Assembly (NCBI GenBank): GCA_025057315.1
Contig: JANWXW010000021.1
Coordinates: forward strand, 1 to 49,277
Source: Myxococcota bacterium
GTDB lineage: Bacteria; Myxococcota_A; Polyangia; Palsa-1104; JAEUJZ01
Reading direction: 5' to 3'
Length of the DNA stretch: 49,277 nt
A model generated the notes under the pieces. It was not told the origin of the DNA. It did no database searches and saw only the letters and a list, made by a program, of their open reading frames with translations. A program made the position numbers and the translations under genes. This document shows, piece after piece, positions 1-8,550 of the stretch (its first letter is position 1; the number at the start of each line of letters is the position of its first letter).

Positions 1-645
1 CGAAGCGAGGAGGGCCAGGCGCAGAGGCTGCCACCCCCCCCAGTGACACCGGCTCCCCCCCCGCAGGCAGTGCCCCTGAGGGAGCCTCCCCCCTCAGCTG
101 TCGCCAGCCCCATCGTCAGGGCGCCTGCGCCGGTGGCCCCCATAGCTGAACCGTTGCCCATGCCCGCGGCCGAGCCGGCGGGTGGTGGTGCTGGGGGAAG
201 TGGGGGTGAGGTGGGAAGGGGGTCTGGGTCTGTGGCCCCGGCCGTGGTGGGTGGAGGCGGCGCGGTGGCAGGGGCATCTGGTGCGGGGGTGGCATCGGCA
301 GGTGGGACAGGTGTGGGGTCCTCTGGGCCTGGGGTGTCGGCTGGGGCGGCTCCGGCTGCCACAGTCTTGCCCGCCGGAGCACCGACCTCCCCAGCAGGAG
401 CCCCCCCTGGCACCGGCGGTGCGCCGGAAGCGGCTCAGCAAACCAAGAAAAAGCCCCATGACAAGGTCCATGCCCGTCTGGATCGCCCCCGTGCCCCGGC
501 GGCGGAACCCACCGTGAGGCCCGGGGACAAGGCCCAGGGTGCGTCCGCCCGCAAGACGGACAAGGCCAAGCCGGCCAAGCCCGACCAGGCGGACCGACCA
601 TCCGAGAAGAAGGAACCCACCTGGATCGACCCGTTTGCCCAGTAG
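1..645 (+). CDS. C-terminal part of a Pro/Ala/Gly-rich protein, probably the tail of a kinase or envelope protein (5' end outside window)
   Basis: The reading frame is open from base 1, so the true start lies upstream. The visible part is low complexity: Pro/Ala/Val-rich, then Gly/Ser/Ala-rich, then a Lys/Pro-rich basic stretch, ending in WIDPFAQ and a TAG stop. Endings of the type W-[IV]-D-P-F after a Lys/Pro-rich linker are, as I recall, common on extracytoplasmic tails of myxobacterial Ser/Thr kinases and related TPR proteins. No kinase motif is visible here, so that assignment is inference. The next gene begins 14 bp downstream in the same direction, which suggests an operon with the TPR protein and the lipoprotein that follow. 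Confidence 0.6.
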   Translation, partial: RSEEGQAQRLPPPPVTPAPPPQAVPLREPPPSAVASPIVRAPAPVAPIAEPLPMPAAEPAGGGAGGSGGEVGRGSGSVAPAVVGGGGAVAGASGAGVASAGGTGVGSSGPGVSAGAAPAATVLPAGAPTSPAGAPPGTGGAPEAAQQTKKKPHDKVHARLDRPRAPAAEPTVRPGDKAQGASARKTDKAKPAKPDQADRPSEKKEPTWIDPFAQ

Positions 646-659
646 CCGAAGGGACTGCA

Positions 660-2159
660 ATGAGAAGAAAGACACTGGTTGCTGCGGTCGGCGGGGCGCT
701 GCTCTCGCTTCTTGCGCCCCTGCCCCGGGGGCTAGCGCAGGACGACGATCCTGAAGTGACGGCCATGGCCAAGCAGCACTTCAAGCTAGGCCTAGAGGCC
801 TACAACGCCGGCAAGTACGACTTGGCCATCAAGGAGCTGAAGAAGGCCTATCTGCTCAAGCGGCTGCCCGCCATCTTGTTCAACATCGGCCTTACCTACC
901 GCAAGATGAAGGATTACGACCTGGCGGTTTACTTCTACCGGAAGTTCTTGGCTGAAGCGCCGCCCGAAGACAAGCAGCGCGCCATGGCTGAGCAGGCCAT
1001 CCAGGAGATCGAGGCCGAAAAAGCGGCCGCGATGGCGCCAGAGCCTCGGACCCCCGTCGAGGCCGTGCCCGCCGCTCGCCCCAAGGAGGCTGCTCCCTCT
1101 GGCCCGGCCGCTCCATCTGCCCCATCTGCTCCCTCTGGCCCGGCCGCCCCGGCTTTGCCGGCAATGGAATGGACGCATACGCCCATCGATGCTGTGCCCC
1201 CGGGCAAGCCCGTCGATGTCCGCGTGCAGATGCCGGTCATGAAGGGCGTCAAGGTCAAGGTCTACTTCCGCAAGGAGGGCCAGGCCACCTTCGACGTGCT
1301 GGAGCTGAAGCGGCGTGGCAACGAAAAAGTGGCCCGCCTGCCGGCCTCGGTCTCCACCGGGCGGACGTTTCAGTACTACATCGAGGCTCGCGATGCCGCG
1401 GGCACGCTCATCAAGTCCTCAGGCAGCGAAGCCAGCCCCAACATCGTGCTGGTGGACCCGGCTGCCCGCCCGCAGCTGGCCGGCGCCGAGGCCGAGGGCC
1501 CCGACGAGGAGGAGCTGGCCGCGCGGCGCAAGCCGGGCTTCACCCGGGACATTGAGAACGAACAGGCTACCTTCGACCGCAGCGCCCAGGAGGGGGCCAT
1601 GGCGCGTCTGCGCGAGCAGATGAGGCGCCAGGAGACCACACGGGCTGGCCGGTCGCCGCTTGGCCGGCTGGGCTGGGTCGGCGTCGGCATGCTCGGCGGC
1701 GGCGGCCTGATCGCGGCGGGCGGCCTGACGTTGCTCGGGCTGGCGCAGCACTGGGCCGCCGTGGTGACTGACGACTGGGAGTGCCGCAACCGGGTCCGAC
1801 CGCCGGGCGGCATGCTGCAGTGCCCTCACTTTGGCGGCAACGAAACCCGTCCTGGCTATGCGCTGAACCCGCCGACCGCGGTCTACGACAACCAGGGCCG
1901 AGCCTTTGACGCCGCTGGCACGGCGCTCACCGTCGTCGGCGGGGTGGCTGCAGCAGCGGGCGCGGGCCTGCTCGTGGCCGACCTGCTGCGTCGAGGGGCC
2001 GCCGAGCGCACATCCGCCAAGCCCCAGGCGGCGCCCAGCCAGCGGCGCAAGGTCAAGAAGGCGAGCGAAGAGGAGGAGGAGCAGACCACCTCTCAGCTCC
2101 ACCTGTCGCCAGTGGTCGCTCCGACCACCGTGGGCCTGGTGGCCGAACTGCGGTTCTAG
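660..2159 (+). CDS. TPR-containing envelope protein with signal peptide and C-terminal membrane segments
   Basis: The 499-aa protein starts at ATG 660 with a signal peptide (RRK, hydrophobic core, cleavage near GLAQ-DD). Residues about 35-115 form TPR-like helices (AKQHFKLGLEAYNAGKYDL type, then a second pair). A Pro/Ala linker follows at 125-165. Residues about 170-270 resemble a beta-sandwich, with KVKVYFRKEG and a TFQYYIEARD strand. Two Gly/Ala-rich hydrophobic segments (about 335-360 and 415-440) flank a Cys-containing loop. This layout is frequent in myxobacterial envelope proteins. The gene lies between the Pro-rich protein and a lipoprotein with gaps of 14 and 18 bp. A role as a membrane-associated scaffold is inference; no enzyme motif is seen. 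Confidence 0.8.
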   Translation: MRRKTLVAAVGGALLSLLAPLPRGLAQDDDPEVTAMAKQHFKLGLEAYNAGKYDLAIKELKKAYLLKRLPAILFNIGLTYRKMKDYDLAVYFYRKFLAEAPPEDKQRAMAEQAIQEIEAEKAAAMAPEPRTPVEAVPAARPKEAAPSGPAAPSAPSAPSGPAAPALPAMEWTHTPIDAVPPGKPVDVRVQMPVMKGVKVKVYFRKEGQATFDVLELKRRGNEKVARLPASVSTGRTFQYYIEARDAAGTLIKSSGSEASPNIVLVDPAARPQLAGAEAEGPDEEELAARRKPGFTRDIENEQATFDRSAQEGAMARLREQMRRQETTRAGRSPLGRLGWVGVGMLGGGGLIAAGGLTLLGLAQHWAAVVTDDWECRNRVRPPGGMLQCPHFGGNETRPGYALNPPTAVYDNQGRAFDAAGTALTVVGGVAAAAGAGLLVADLLRRGAAERTSAKPQAAPSQRRKVKKASEEEEEQTTSQLHLSPVVAPTTVGLVAELRF

Positions 2160-2177
2160 GCCAGGAGGACGAACCAG

Positions 2178-3062
2178 ATGCGCACCCTTGCCGGCATCCT
2201 GCTTGCACCCTGCCTGCTGCTGGGCGCCTGCTACAAGCCCCGCTTTGATATAACCCCAGATGGCAGCGCCGGCTTTCTGTGCTTTGCCAGCGACAGCCCG
2301 CCCTGCCCCCAGGGGTTGGTCTGCTGCGTGGAGGGACGTAGCGGGCCGGTCTGCGGCGAGGACCTGCTTCGGTTGGATCCCACCCGCGAGGGCCGCTGCC
2401 GACCACCGCCGCCGCCGGCCACCCCCATGCCGTGGAAGGACTGGGACCTGGGGACCAAGTCCACCGTGGTGGCGGCCACAGGCGATCCAATGCTCACCGG
2501 CTTCGACGAGAACATGGTGTGGCGCTGCCCCCGCGATGACAAGAACCCCGCCCCACCCCCCGAGATCGTGCGCCGCTTTGAGCCGAACGACTCGATCCCG
2601 CAGGCCATCGTCTACAGTAGCAACCTGGCCATCGACGGCACGCCGCCCCCGCTGACCGCCTACGAGATCTGTCCGGACAAGTCCGCCCCCGCCGTCCCGG
2701 ATGTGGACGTGTTCAAGTTCCGCATCGGCGGCAACACCGCGGTCAAGGTGGTCATTGAGGTCAAGTACCAGGTCTCCTTCGGCGACCTCGACGTGGGCCT
2801 GTTCCGCGAAATGATCACCGACACCCGGGAAAAAATCCCGCAGCGCCTCATGCAGGACGTGACCGCCCAGAACGACGCCTGCATCGTCGCCAACAGCCTC
2901 AGCCCGGGCACCTACTATGTCGCCGTGCGCGGGGCCCCGACCACCCCCGGCGAGTACCAGACAGCCACGCAGTTCTTCATGAATACCTATCGCATCCGCA
3001 TCTATGGCCAGACGATGGGCACGCCGGGCGGCTGTGCTGCCCCAGTTGGCGATATGAGATAG
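2178..3062 (+). CDS. Secreted lipoprotein of unknown function
   Basis: The 294-aa product starts at ATG 2178, preceded by an AGGAGG-type site. It has a short basic N-terminus, a hydrophobic core and a lipobox LLGAC (Cys at about residue 18), so it should be exported and lipidated. Cys-rich motifs follow (LCFASDSPPC, GLVCCVEG, PVCGED). The C-terminal part contains VDVFKFRIGG and GTYYVAVRG, which resemble the pre-peptidase C-terminal beta-sandwich (jelly-roll) modules seen on secreted proteins. The gene is the last of the operon and its stop lies 1 bp from the stop of the opposing gene. The function is unknown. Confidence 0.8.
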   Translation: MRTLAGILLAPCLLLGACYKPRFDITPDGSAGFLCFASDSPPCPQGLVCCVEGRSGPVCGEDLLRLDPTREGRCRPPPPPATPMPWKDWDLGTKSTVVAATGDPMLTGFDENMVWRCPRDDKNPAPPPEIVRRFEPNDSIPQAIVYSSNLAIDGTPPPLTAYEICPDKSAPAVPDVDVFKFRIGGNTAVKVVIEVKYQVSFGDLDVGLFREMITDTREKIPQRLMQDVTAQNDACIVANSLSPGTYYVAVRGAPTTPGEYQTATQFFMNTYRIRIYGQTMGTPGGCAAPVGDMR

Positions 3063-3063
3063 A

Positions 3064-3924
3064 CTAGGCCCGGCGCTCGACGCGCAGATCCAGCGGCACG
3101 CCCAGCTCGGCCATGCGCGGCAGCAGCTGCTGCTGCACCCCGGCGTAAAAAGTCCCAAGCAGCGCCGGCGTCGACAGCAGCCCCAGCCGCTCCAGCGCCT
3201 CGGCCTCCGGGTCGGGCGGCCGCGCCTCTGCCTCCGCCGGCAGCGGCCCGCCAAGCCGCTGTTCAAAACGCCGCACATCCGCCACCACCCGCTGCCCCAG
3301 CCGCGCCCGCCGCGCCTCGTCCCAGCTGGGAACGTACAGCTTCGCCGCCTCGTAGCCAAAGGCACCGTGGAACGCCTCGTCGCGAAAGATCTCCGACAGC
3401 GCCCATCGCGCCAGCCCGACCTGGGCCGCGCCCAGGGCCTGGCGGAACACCAGCCCCGACAGGTGCTCAAAGACGCAAAAGAAGCTCACCAGCCCCGATA
3501 GCACCTCGAACTCGCCCTCTGTGCCCGGCTCCAGCTGCAGCGGCACGGGCGGAACCGCCGCCCGCGGCACCGACGGGCGCCCGCCAAACCGCTCCACCAT
3601 CTGAGCACAAATGTCCACATGCCGGATCTCATCCTCCACCACCCGCCCAAACGCCCCGATCACGTCCAGCGGCGCGCCGAGCCGGGCCAGGGCGGAGGTC
3701 ATCCAGCCGGCAATCACCACGGACTCATACTCGGTCTCCAGCAGGCGCTGCCAGCCAGCAGCTGCGGCCGAGACAACCGAAGCGGGCAGCTCGGCCGCAG
3801 AAAAGGCCGGCGCCGGATCGGCATCGCCCTGACGCTGCACCCGCTGTCGGTGCACCACCTTGAGGCGCGTCGCCTCCCGCTGTAGGAAGATGCGGTCCAT
3901 CCCTTCATCGTAGCCGAGCTGCAT
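3064..3924 (-). CDS. Ferritin-like diiron protein
   Basis: I chose the start at 3924 (MQLGYDEGMDR), giving 286 aa. The longer upstream frame is basic low-complexity sequence that would overlap the divergent peptidase gene. The helical protein carries two carboxylate/histidine motifs typical of ferritin-like di-iron folds: VVEDEIRHVDIC, and later SEIFRDEAFHGAFG. A Glu-rich helix (LETEYESVVIAGW) precedes the first. The E-x-x-H pairs suggest a bound Fe-Fe or Fe-Mn centre, as in AurF-like oxygenases or related ferritin-like proteins. The substrate cannot be read from the sequence. It is divergent from the S9 peptidase with only 33 bp between starts. Confidence 0.7.
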   Translation of the reverse strand: MQLGYDEGMDRIFLQREATRLKVVHRQRVQRQGDADPAPAFSAAELPASVVSAAAAGWQRLLETEYESVVIAGWMTSALARLGAPLDVIGAFGRVVEDEIRHVDICAQMVERFGGRPSVPRAAVPPVPLQLEPGTEGEFEVLSGLVSFFCVFEHLSGLVFRQALGAAQVGLARWALSEIFRDEAFHGAFGYEAAKLYVPSWDEARRARLGQRVVADVRRFEQRLGGPLPAEAEARPPDPEAEALERLGLLSTPALLGTFYAGVQQQLLPRMAELGVPLDLRVERRA

Positions 3925-3957
3925 ATAAAGTGCCGCCCATCTGCCATGTGATCGGCC

Positions 3958-6090
3958 ATGCGATCGATGCTGCCCCGCTGCCCCGTCTTTCTGCTCGCTC
4001 TCCCTCTGCTCGCCCCCCTTGTGCCCGCGCAGGTCGCCGGCGCGCCCTTTACCTTCGAGGACCTGGTGCGCCTGGAGCGCCTGGTCGCGGTGGACCTGTC
4101 GCCCGACGGCAAGCACCTGTGCGTCCAGCGCGCCGTGCCAGACCCAGACCGGAACACCCTGACCAGCGCCCTGTGGCTCGTCGAGACCCAGTCAGGCGCG
4201 GCGCGACCGCTCACCTTCCCCCCGCCCGAAAAAGGATGGCGCGACAGCGACTGCCGGTTCGCCCCGGACGGCCATCGCCTGGCCTTCCTCAGCGACCGCG
4301 ACGGCACCCCCCAGCTCTACCTGCTCGACCTGCGCGGCGGCGAGGCGCAACAGCTCACCCGGCTCCCGGGCGGCGCCGCAGACCCGGTCTGGACCCCCGA
4401 TGGCCGCGCCGTGCTGGTGCGCGCCAGCGTGCACCCGGACTGCCCACCCTACCCCGAGGGCGAGGCGTGTGAGCGGCGCCGCACCGAGCAGCGCCAGAGC
4501 AGCCCCTTACAAGCCCGGGTGATCGACCGCCTGCTCTACCGCCACTGGGACCGCTGGCTCGACGACCGCCGTCAGCACGTGCTCCAGGTGCCAGTCGACC
4601 CGCCCGGCCGGCCAGTCGACCGGACCCCCGGCGATCGCGATGCGCCCGCGGTGGCGCGCAGCGGCCCCAGGCCCTATGCCCTCTCCCCGGACGGGCGGGA
4701 GCTGGCCGTGGTGGAACACCGTGACCGCGACCTGGCCACCTCCACCAACACCGACATCTTCCTCTGGCCCATCGGCGCAGATCCCCGGCGCGCCACGGCG
4801 CACAACCTGACCCAGGACAACCGCGCCTCAGACGCCTCGCCCCGCTACTCCCCCAACGGGCGCTACCTGGCCTACTTGGCGCAGAAACGGCCCGGCTTCG
4901 AGGCCGACCGCTGGGTGCTGTGGCTCTACGACCGCAGCAGCCGCACCCGCCGCCCGCTCACCGAGGCGCTGGATGCCCATGTGAGCGAGCCGGTGTGGGC
5001 ACCCGACAGCCAACGCCTCTACTTTACCACCAGCCTGAAGGGCCGGGGGCGCATCTATGTGGTCGACGTGGACGGCGGGCCGCCCGAGGAGGTAGCCACC
5101 GCGGAGGCACACGACCTGGCCGTGCGCCCCGGCCTGCTGGTCTATCGCGGCTCCTCCCTCAGCCGCCCCGACGAGGTCTACCGCCTGCCCCTGGACCGGA
5201 ACGGGCGCGCCGCCGGTCCGCCGGTCCGCGTGACCACCGTGACCGCCCCGCTGGACCGGTTCTCGCTGGGCCAGGTCACCGAGCTGTGGACCCAGACCGC
5301 CGACGGCCTGCCGCTGCACAGCTGGCTCGTGCTGCCGCCGCAGCGGCCACCCGACCGCCGCGCTCCGGCGGTGGTGCTGATCCACGGCGGGCCCCAGGGG
5401 GCCTGGGAGGACGCCTGGCACCTGCGCTGGAACGCGCAGGCCTATGCCGGCGCAGGCTATGTCGTGCTGCTGCCCAACGTGCGCGGCTCCGAGGGCTTTG
5501 GCCAGCTGTTTATCGATCAGGTCTCGGGCAGCTGGGGCGGCCTGCCCTACGAGGACCTGCTGCGCGCGGTGGACCAGCTTAGGGCCCACCCGGCGGTGGA
5601 CCCGCGGCGCATAGGCGCCCTGGGCGCCTCCTACGGCGGTTACCTGGTCAACTGGCTGGCCACCCACTCGGACCGCTTCGCCGCCCTGGTGAGCCACAAC
5701 GGCGTGTGGGACCTGCGCTCGATGCACGGCGAGACCGAGGAGCTATGGTTCCCGCGCTGGGAGTTCGGCGGCGACCCCTGGAGCTCGGACCAGTACGATC
5801 GCTGGAGCCCATCGCGCTTTGCCGCCCGGCTGCGCACGCCCATGCTCGTCATCGCCAGCGAGAAAGACTACCGCGTGCCGATGGGGCAGGGGATGCAGCT
5901 CTTTACCGCCTTGCAGCTGCAGCGCGTGCCCTCCCGCATGATCATCTTTCCCGACGAGGGCCACTGGGTGCAGAAACCGGGCAACGCGCGCTTCTGGTAC
6001 GCCAGCGTGCTCGACTGGCTGCACCGCTACCTAGGCGGCGCGCGGGTGGACCGCCGCCTGCTCCAGCTTCAGGGCAGCCATGTGCGATAG
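3958..6090 (+). CDS. Secreted prolyl-oligopeptidase family (S9) peptidase
   Basis: The 710-aa protein starts with a signal peptide (hydrophobic stretch ending near VPAQVAGA). Residues about 30-420 form a beta-propeller with WD40/TolB-like repeats (LSPDGKHL, FAPDGHRLAF, SPNGRYLAY, APDSQRLYF). The C-terminal third is an alpha/beta hydrolase with HGGP, the nucleophile elbow GASYGGY (Ser558), the acid in EKDYRVP (Asp637) and the base in DEGHWV (His669). This is the complete Ser-Asp-His triad of acylaminoacyl peptidase/DPP-type S9 enzymes. It probably cleaves peptides in the periplasm or outside the cell. It overlaps the downstream methyltransferase gene by 11 bp, implying co-transcription. Confidence 0.93.
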   Translation: MRSMLPRCPVFLLALPLLAPLVPAQVAGAPFTFEDLVRLERLVAVDLSPDGKHLCVQRAVPDPDRNTLTSALWLVETQSGAARPLTFPPPEKGWRDSDCRFAPDGHRLAFLSDRDGTPQLYLLDLRGGEAQQLTRLPGGAADPVWTPDGRAVLVRASVHPDCPPYPEGEACERRRTEQRQSSPLQARVIDRLLYRHWDRWLDDRRQHVLQVPVDPPGRPVDRTPGDRDAPAVARSGPRPYALSPDGRELAVVEHRDRDLATSTNTDIFLWPIGADPRRATAHNLTQDNRASDASPRYSPNGRYLAYLAQKRPGFEADRWVLWLYDRSSRTRRPLTEALDAHVSEPVWAPDSQRLYFTTSLKGRGRIYVVDVDGGPPEEVATAEAHDLAVRPGLLVYRGSSLSRPDEVYRLPLDRNGRAAGPPVRVTTVTAPLDRFSLGQVTELWTQTADGLPLHSWLVLPPQRPPDRRAPAVVLIHGGPQGAWEDAWHLRWNAQAYAGAGYVVLLPNVRGSEGFGQLFIDQVSGSWGGLPYEDLLRAVDQLRAHPAVDPRRIGALGASYGGYLVNWLATHSDRFAALVSHNGVWDLRSMHGETEELWFPRWEFGGDPWSSDQYDRWSPSRFAARLRTPMLVIASEKDYRVPMGQGMQLFTALQLQRVPSRMIIFPDEGHWVQKPGNARFWYASVLDWLHRYLGGARVDRRLLQLQGSHVR

Positions 6091-7003
6091 GGTGGCGGCC
6101 GAGGCGCGGCGGCGCGGACCGCTGCTGCTGGACGGACCGACCGGCACCGAGCTGGTGCGGCGCGGCGGCCCGGTCCATCCCGTGCTGTGGACCGCCGAGG
6201 CGGCACGGCGGCGGCCAGACCTGCTGGCTGCCGTCCACCGGGACTACGTGACCGCCGGGGCCGAGGTGCTGACCGCCAACACCTTCCGCACCACCGCCTG
6301 GGCCGCGGCACAGGCCGGCCATCCCCATCCGGAGCAGGAGGCGCGGGCGCTGCTGCAGGCCTCGGTGGCGCTGGCGCGCGGGGCCGGGGCGCCCTTTGTA
6401 GCGGGCAGCCTGGCGCCGCTGGGCGACTGCTACCGTCCCCAGGACACCCCGCCGGAGGCGGTGCTCGACCGAGAGCATGCCCGCACCGCGGCCTGGCTCG
6501 TGGCCGCGGGCTGCGATCTGGTGCTGTGCGAGACCATGGGCACGGCGCGCGAGGCCCGAGCTGCGGTGCGCGCGGCGCGAGCCGCAGGCGCAGAGGCCTG
6601 GGTGAGCTTCCTGCCGGCAGACGACGGAGCCCACCTGCTGGGCGGCGACGACCTGCTGGCGGCAGCGCGGACCGCCCTGGCTTGCGGCGCGGCGGCGGTG
6701 CTGGTCAACTGCGCCCACGCCACCGTGCTGGAGCGCGCCCTGGACGTGCTGGCCCCCCTGGCTGCAGAGGGCGTCGTGCTGGGCGCCTACCCAAACGCCG
6801 CACGCATGCACCAGACCCCCACCGGTCCGGTCTGGGAGCCGGACGACCGCTCCGAGGCCGAACAGGCCGCTGCGTTTGCCGCCTTCGCCCAGCGCTGGGC
6901 GGCGCGCGGGGTGCGGCTGCTGGGCGCCTGCTGCGGCGCTACCCCAGCCTGGATCGCGGCCCTGCGGCAGGCGCTCAACGATTCACGACGCGCCGGAGCA
7001 TGA
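6080..7003 (+). CDS. Homocysteine S-methyltransferase family protein
   Basis: This 307-aa protein has the size of stand-alone homocysteine S-methyltransferases (MmuM/BHMT fold). The N-terminal LLLDGPTGTELVRRGG and VLTANTFRTT match the family substrate-binding motifs. The three zinc-ligand cysteines are present: Cys211 in LVNCAH and Cys284-Cys285 in GACCGATP. The likely reaction is transfer of a methyl group from S-methylmethionine or a similar donor to homocysteine, making methionine; the donor is not deducible. Start ATG 6080 lies inside the end of the S9 peptidase gene. The 3' end overlaps the opposing AgmX/PglI-domain gene by 29 bp. Confidence 0.87.
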   Translation: MCDRVAAEARRRGPLLLDGPTGTELVRRGGPVHPVLWTAEAARRRPDLLAAVHRDYVTAGAEVLTANTFRTTAWAAAQAGHPHPEQEARALLQASVALARGAGAPFVAGSLAPLGDCYRPQDTPPEAVLDREHARTAAWLVAAGCDLVLCETMGTAREARAAVRAARAAGAEAWVSFLPADDGAHLLGGDDLLAAARTALACGAAAVLVNCAHATVLERALDVLAPLAAEGVVLGAYPNAARMHQTPTGPVWEPDDRSEAEQAAAFAAFAQRWAARGVRLLGACCGATPAWIAALRQALNDSRRAGA

Positions 7004-7913
7004 GCGGCACGGACAGGTGCCCCCCCCGCCGCAGCCGCGGCAGCCGCAGCGCCGCCCACACCTCCCGCAGGCAACGCGCCAGCTCCGCCTCGCCCACGCC
7101 ATCCACCTCGATGCGGGCCCCGAGCAGCCGCCCCCCCGGATCCACATCCCCCCCCAAGACCACCACCCCGGCCAGGTCCGCGCGGCGGCCCAGCGCCTGC
7201 TGATAACAAGCACCGGCGCGCGGGGCCAGCGCCGGCAAGGCCGCCCGCAACACCTCCAGATCGTGCCCATCCCCATCGAACACCAGCCCCCGCACATCCA
7301 CCTGCGCCACCGGCTGCCCCTGCGGCGCCAGCACCTCGCCCTGCTCGGTGTAGAGCCGGACCTGCTCCTTGCCCTCCAGCCACAACCCCACCCACAGCGG
7401 CTGCACCCGCACCCGCAGCACGCGTCCGCCACCCAGCGACAAGCACGGCGTGGGCAGCAGCCGCCCCCGCTCCGGATAAAACCCCATCCGTGCCTCCAGC
7501 TCGCCAGCTGCCTGCGCGCGCATCAGGCGCGCCCCCTCGGTCAGCCCCATCGGAGCTGCCGCCTGCTCGGCCTCCGCTGGCAGGATCTCCACCAGCCCGC
7601 GCACCCCATCCTCCACAGTGGCCGCCTGAGCCAGCTCCAGCACCAGCCGGCCCCCCTCGTAGCGCAACGGCGGGGCGCGAAACGGCGCCTCCACAAGCGG
7701 CGGCCGGCCCTCCGGCTGCCACGCGGCACACAGACGCCGCAATTGCTCCCCCGGTCCAGACAGCACACCCGCCTGGGTCGAAGGCCTGCCCGCAACGGGC
7801 TGGGCCGCAGCAGGCTGGGTCGAGGGCCGGTCAGCAGCGGGCTGGCCCCGGACAGCAGCCGCATGGGCCCCCAACCCGATCAGACCGGCAAGCAGCAAAG
7901 AAGCCAAGCGCAC
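6975..7913 (-). CDS. AgmX/PglI C-terminal domain protein, exported
   Basis: The 312-aa protein has an N-terminal signal peptide (MRLASLLLAGLIGLGAHAAAVRG), then a Pro/Ala/Gln linker with repeated RPSTQ, a middle domain, and a C-terminal domain at about 220-305. That last domain has the hallmark of the AgmX/PglI C-terminal (TonB-like) family: GACYQQAL, then VVVLGGDVDPGGRL, then LARCLREVWAALRLP. Proteins with this domain are common in myxobacteria; AgmX and PglI were named from gliding-motility screens. A link to motility here is inference from the domain only. It is transcribed convergently with the homocysteine methyltransferase gene. Confidence 0.75.
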   Translation of the reverse strand: MRLASLLLAGLIGLGAHAAAVRGQPAADRPSTQPAAAQPVAGRPSTQAGVLSGPGEQLRRLCAAWQPEGRPPLVEAPFRAPPLRYEGGRLVLELAQAATVEDGVRGLVEILPAEAEQAAAPMGLTEGARLMRAQAAGELEARMGFYPERGRLLPTPCLSLGGGRVLRVRVQPLWVGLWLEGKEQVRLYTEQGEVLAPQGQPVAQVDVRGLVFDGDGHDLEVLRAALPALAPRAGACYQQALGRRADLAGVVVLGGDVDPGGRLLGARIEVDGVGEAELARCLREVWAALRLPRLRRGGHLSVPLMLRRVVNR

Positions 7914-7956
7914 ATCTCACCATACCATGCCGCTTCCACATGTTGCGCTTTCACTC

Positions 7957-7985
7957 TTGCCCGCCCGCCCAAAGACCACTAGACT
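7957..7985 (+). promoter_or_regulatory. Candidate sigma-70-type promoter for tRNA-Thr
   Basis: TTGCCC (7957-7962) and TAGACT (7980-7985) are separated by exactly 17 bp and end 13 nt before the tRNA. The match to TTGACA/TATAAT is partial. Spacing and position are the main support. Confidence 0.4.
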
Positions 7986-7998
7986 GCGCCCTGCCTTG

Positions 7999-8070
7999 GC
8001 CACTGTAGCTCAGCGGTAGAGCAGCGGTTTCGTAAACCGCAGGTCATGGGTTCAAATCCCGTCAGTGGCT
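7999..8070 (+). tRNA. tRNA-Thr (anticodon CGT)
   Basis: The 72-nt cloverleaf can be folded by eye. Acceptor GCCACTG pairs with CAGTGGC and is followed by discriminator T. The D arm is AGCTCAGCGGTAGAGC. The anticodon stem GCGGT/ACCGC encloses loop TTCGTAA with anticodon CGT at 8031-8033, and the T arm contains GGTTCAAATCC. CGT reads ACG, hence threonine. CCA is not encoded. Confidence 0.95.
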
Positions 8071-8099
8071 CTGTCCCCTGGGGCCGCAGGGCTCCAGAG

Positions 8100-8500
8100 G
8101 GCGGGGTTGGCGTGCGGTGGGGGGTGTGCTTCCCCGTGCCGGGTCCTCTGGCGAGGGCATTGAGGTGGCGTGCGGCGGGGCGTGGGGCCGTGTGCTTCCC
8201 CGTGCCGGGTCCTCCGGCAACTGGGGGAGGGGATCGGGATGGCGTGGGGGGTGTTCTTCCCCGGGGCCAGTTCCGGCAGCTGGGCCCGATGCTGCTTGAG
8301 CTTGAGGGGATCGGGATGGCGTGGGGCCGTGTGCTTCCCCGTGCCGGGTCCTCCGGCGAGGGCATTGGGGTGGCGTGCGGCGGGGCGCGGGGTTTGTGTG
8401 CTTCCCGCCGCTGGGGCCATGCTTTTGCGAGCAGGTGGGCGGCAGGGAGCGGAGGCTCTGGGTCAAAGCGATGCCGCGGGGCGGGTGGCGTGCGGCGGGG
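8100..8500. repeat. Degenerate GC-rich repeat block downstream of tRNA-Thr
   Basis: A module containing GTGCTTCCCCGTGCCGGGTC recurs at 8126, 8192 and 8331. Partial versions occur near 8249 and 8396. The accompanying motif GGTGGCGTGCGGCGGGGCG recurs near 8165, 8350 and 8483, and GGGATCGGGATGGCGTGGGG occurs near 8230 and 8308. The units are imperfect and mixed in order. All frames are open only because of the base composition, so I do not call a gene in 8071-8550. Confidence 0.7.
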
Positions 8501-8550
8501 CGCCGTGGCCTCTTCAGTGCCCACCTCCGCGGGGCGTTCTGGGCGCGCAG

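Noticed and set aside
1419..3470. 683-aa minus-strand frame opposite the TPR and lipoprotein genes
   Set aside because: It is the shadow of three well-supported genes, with His/Val/Gly-biased composition and no start signal.
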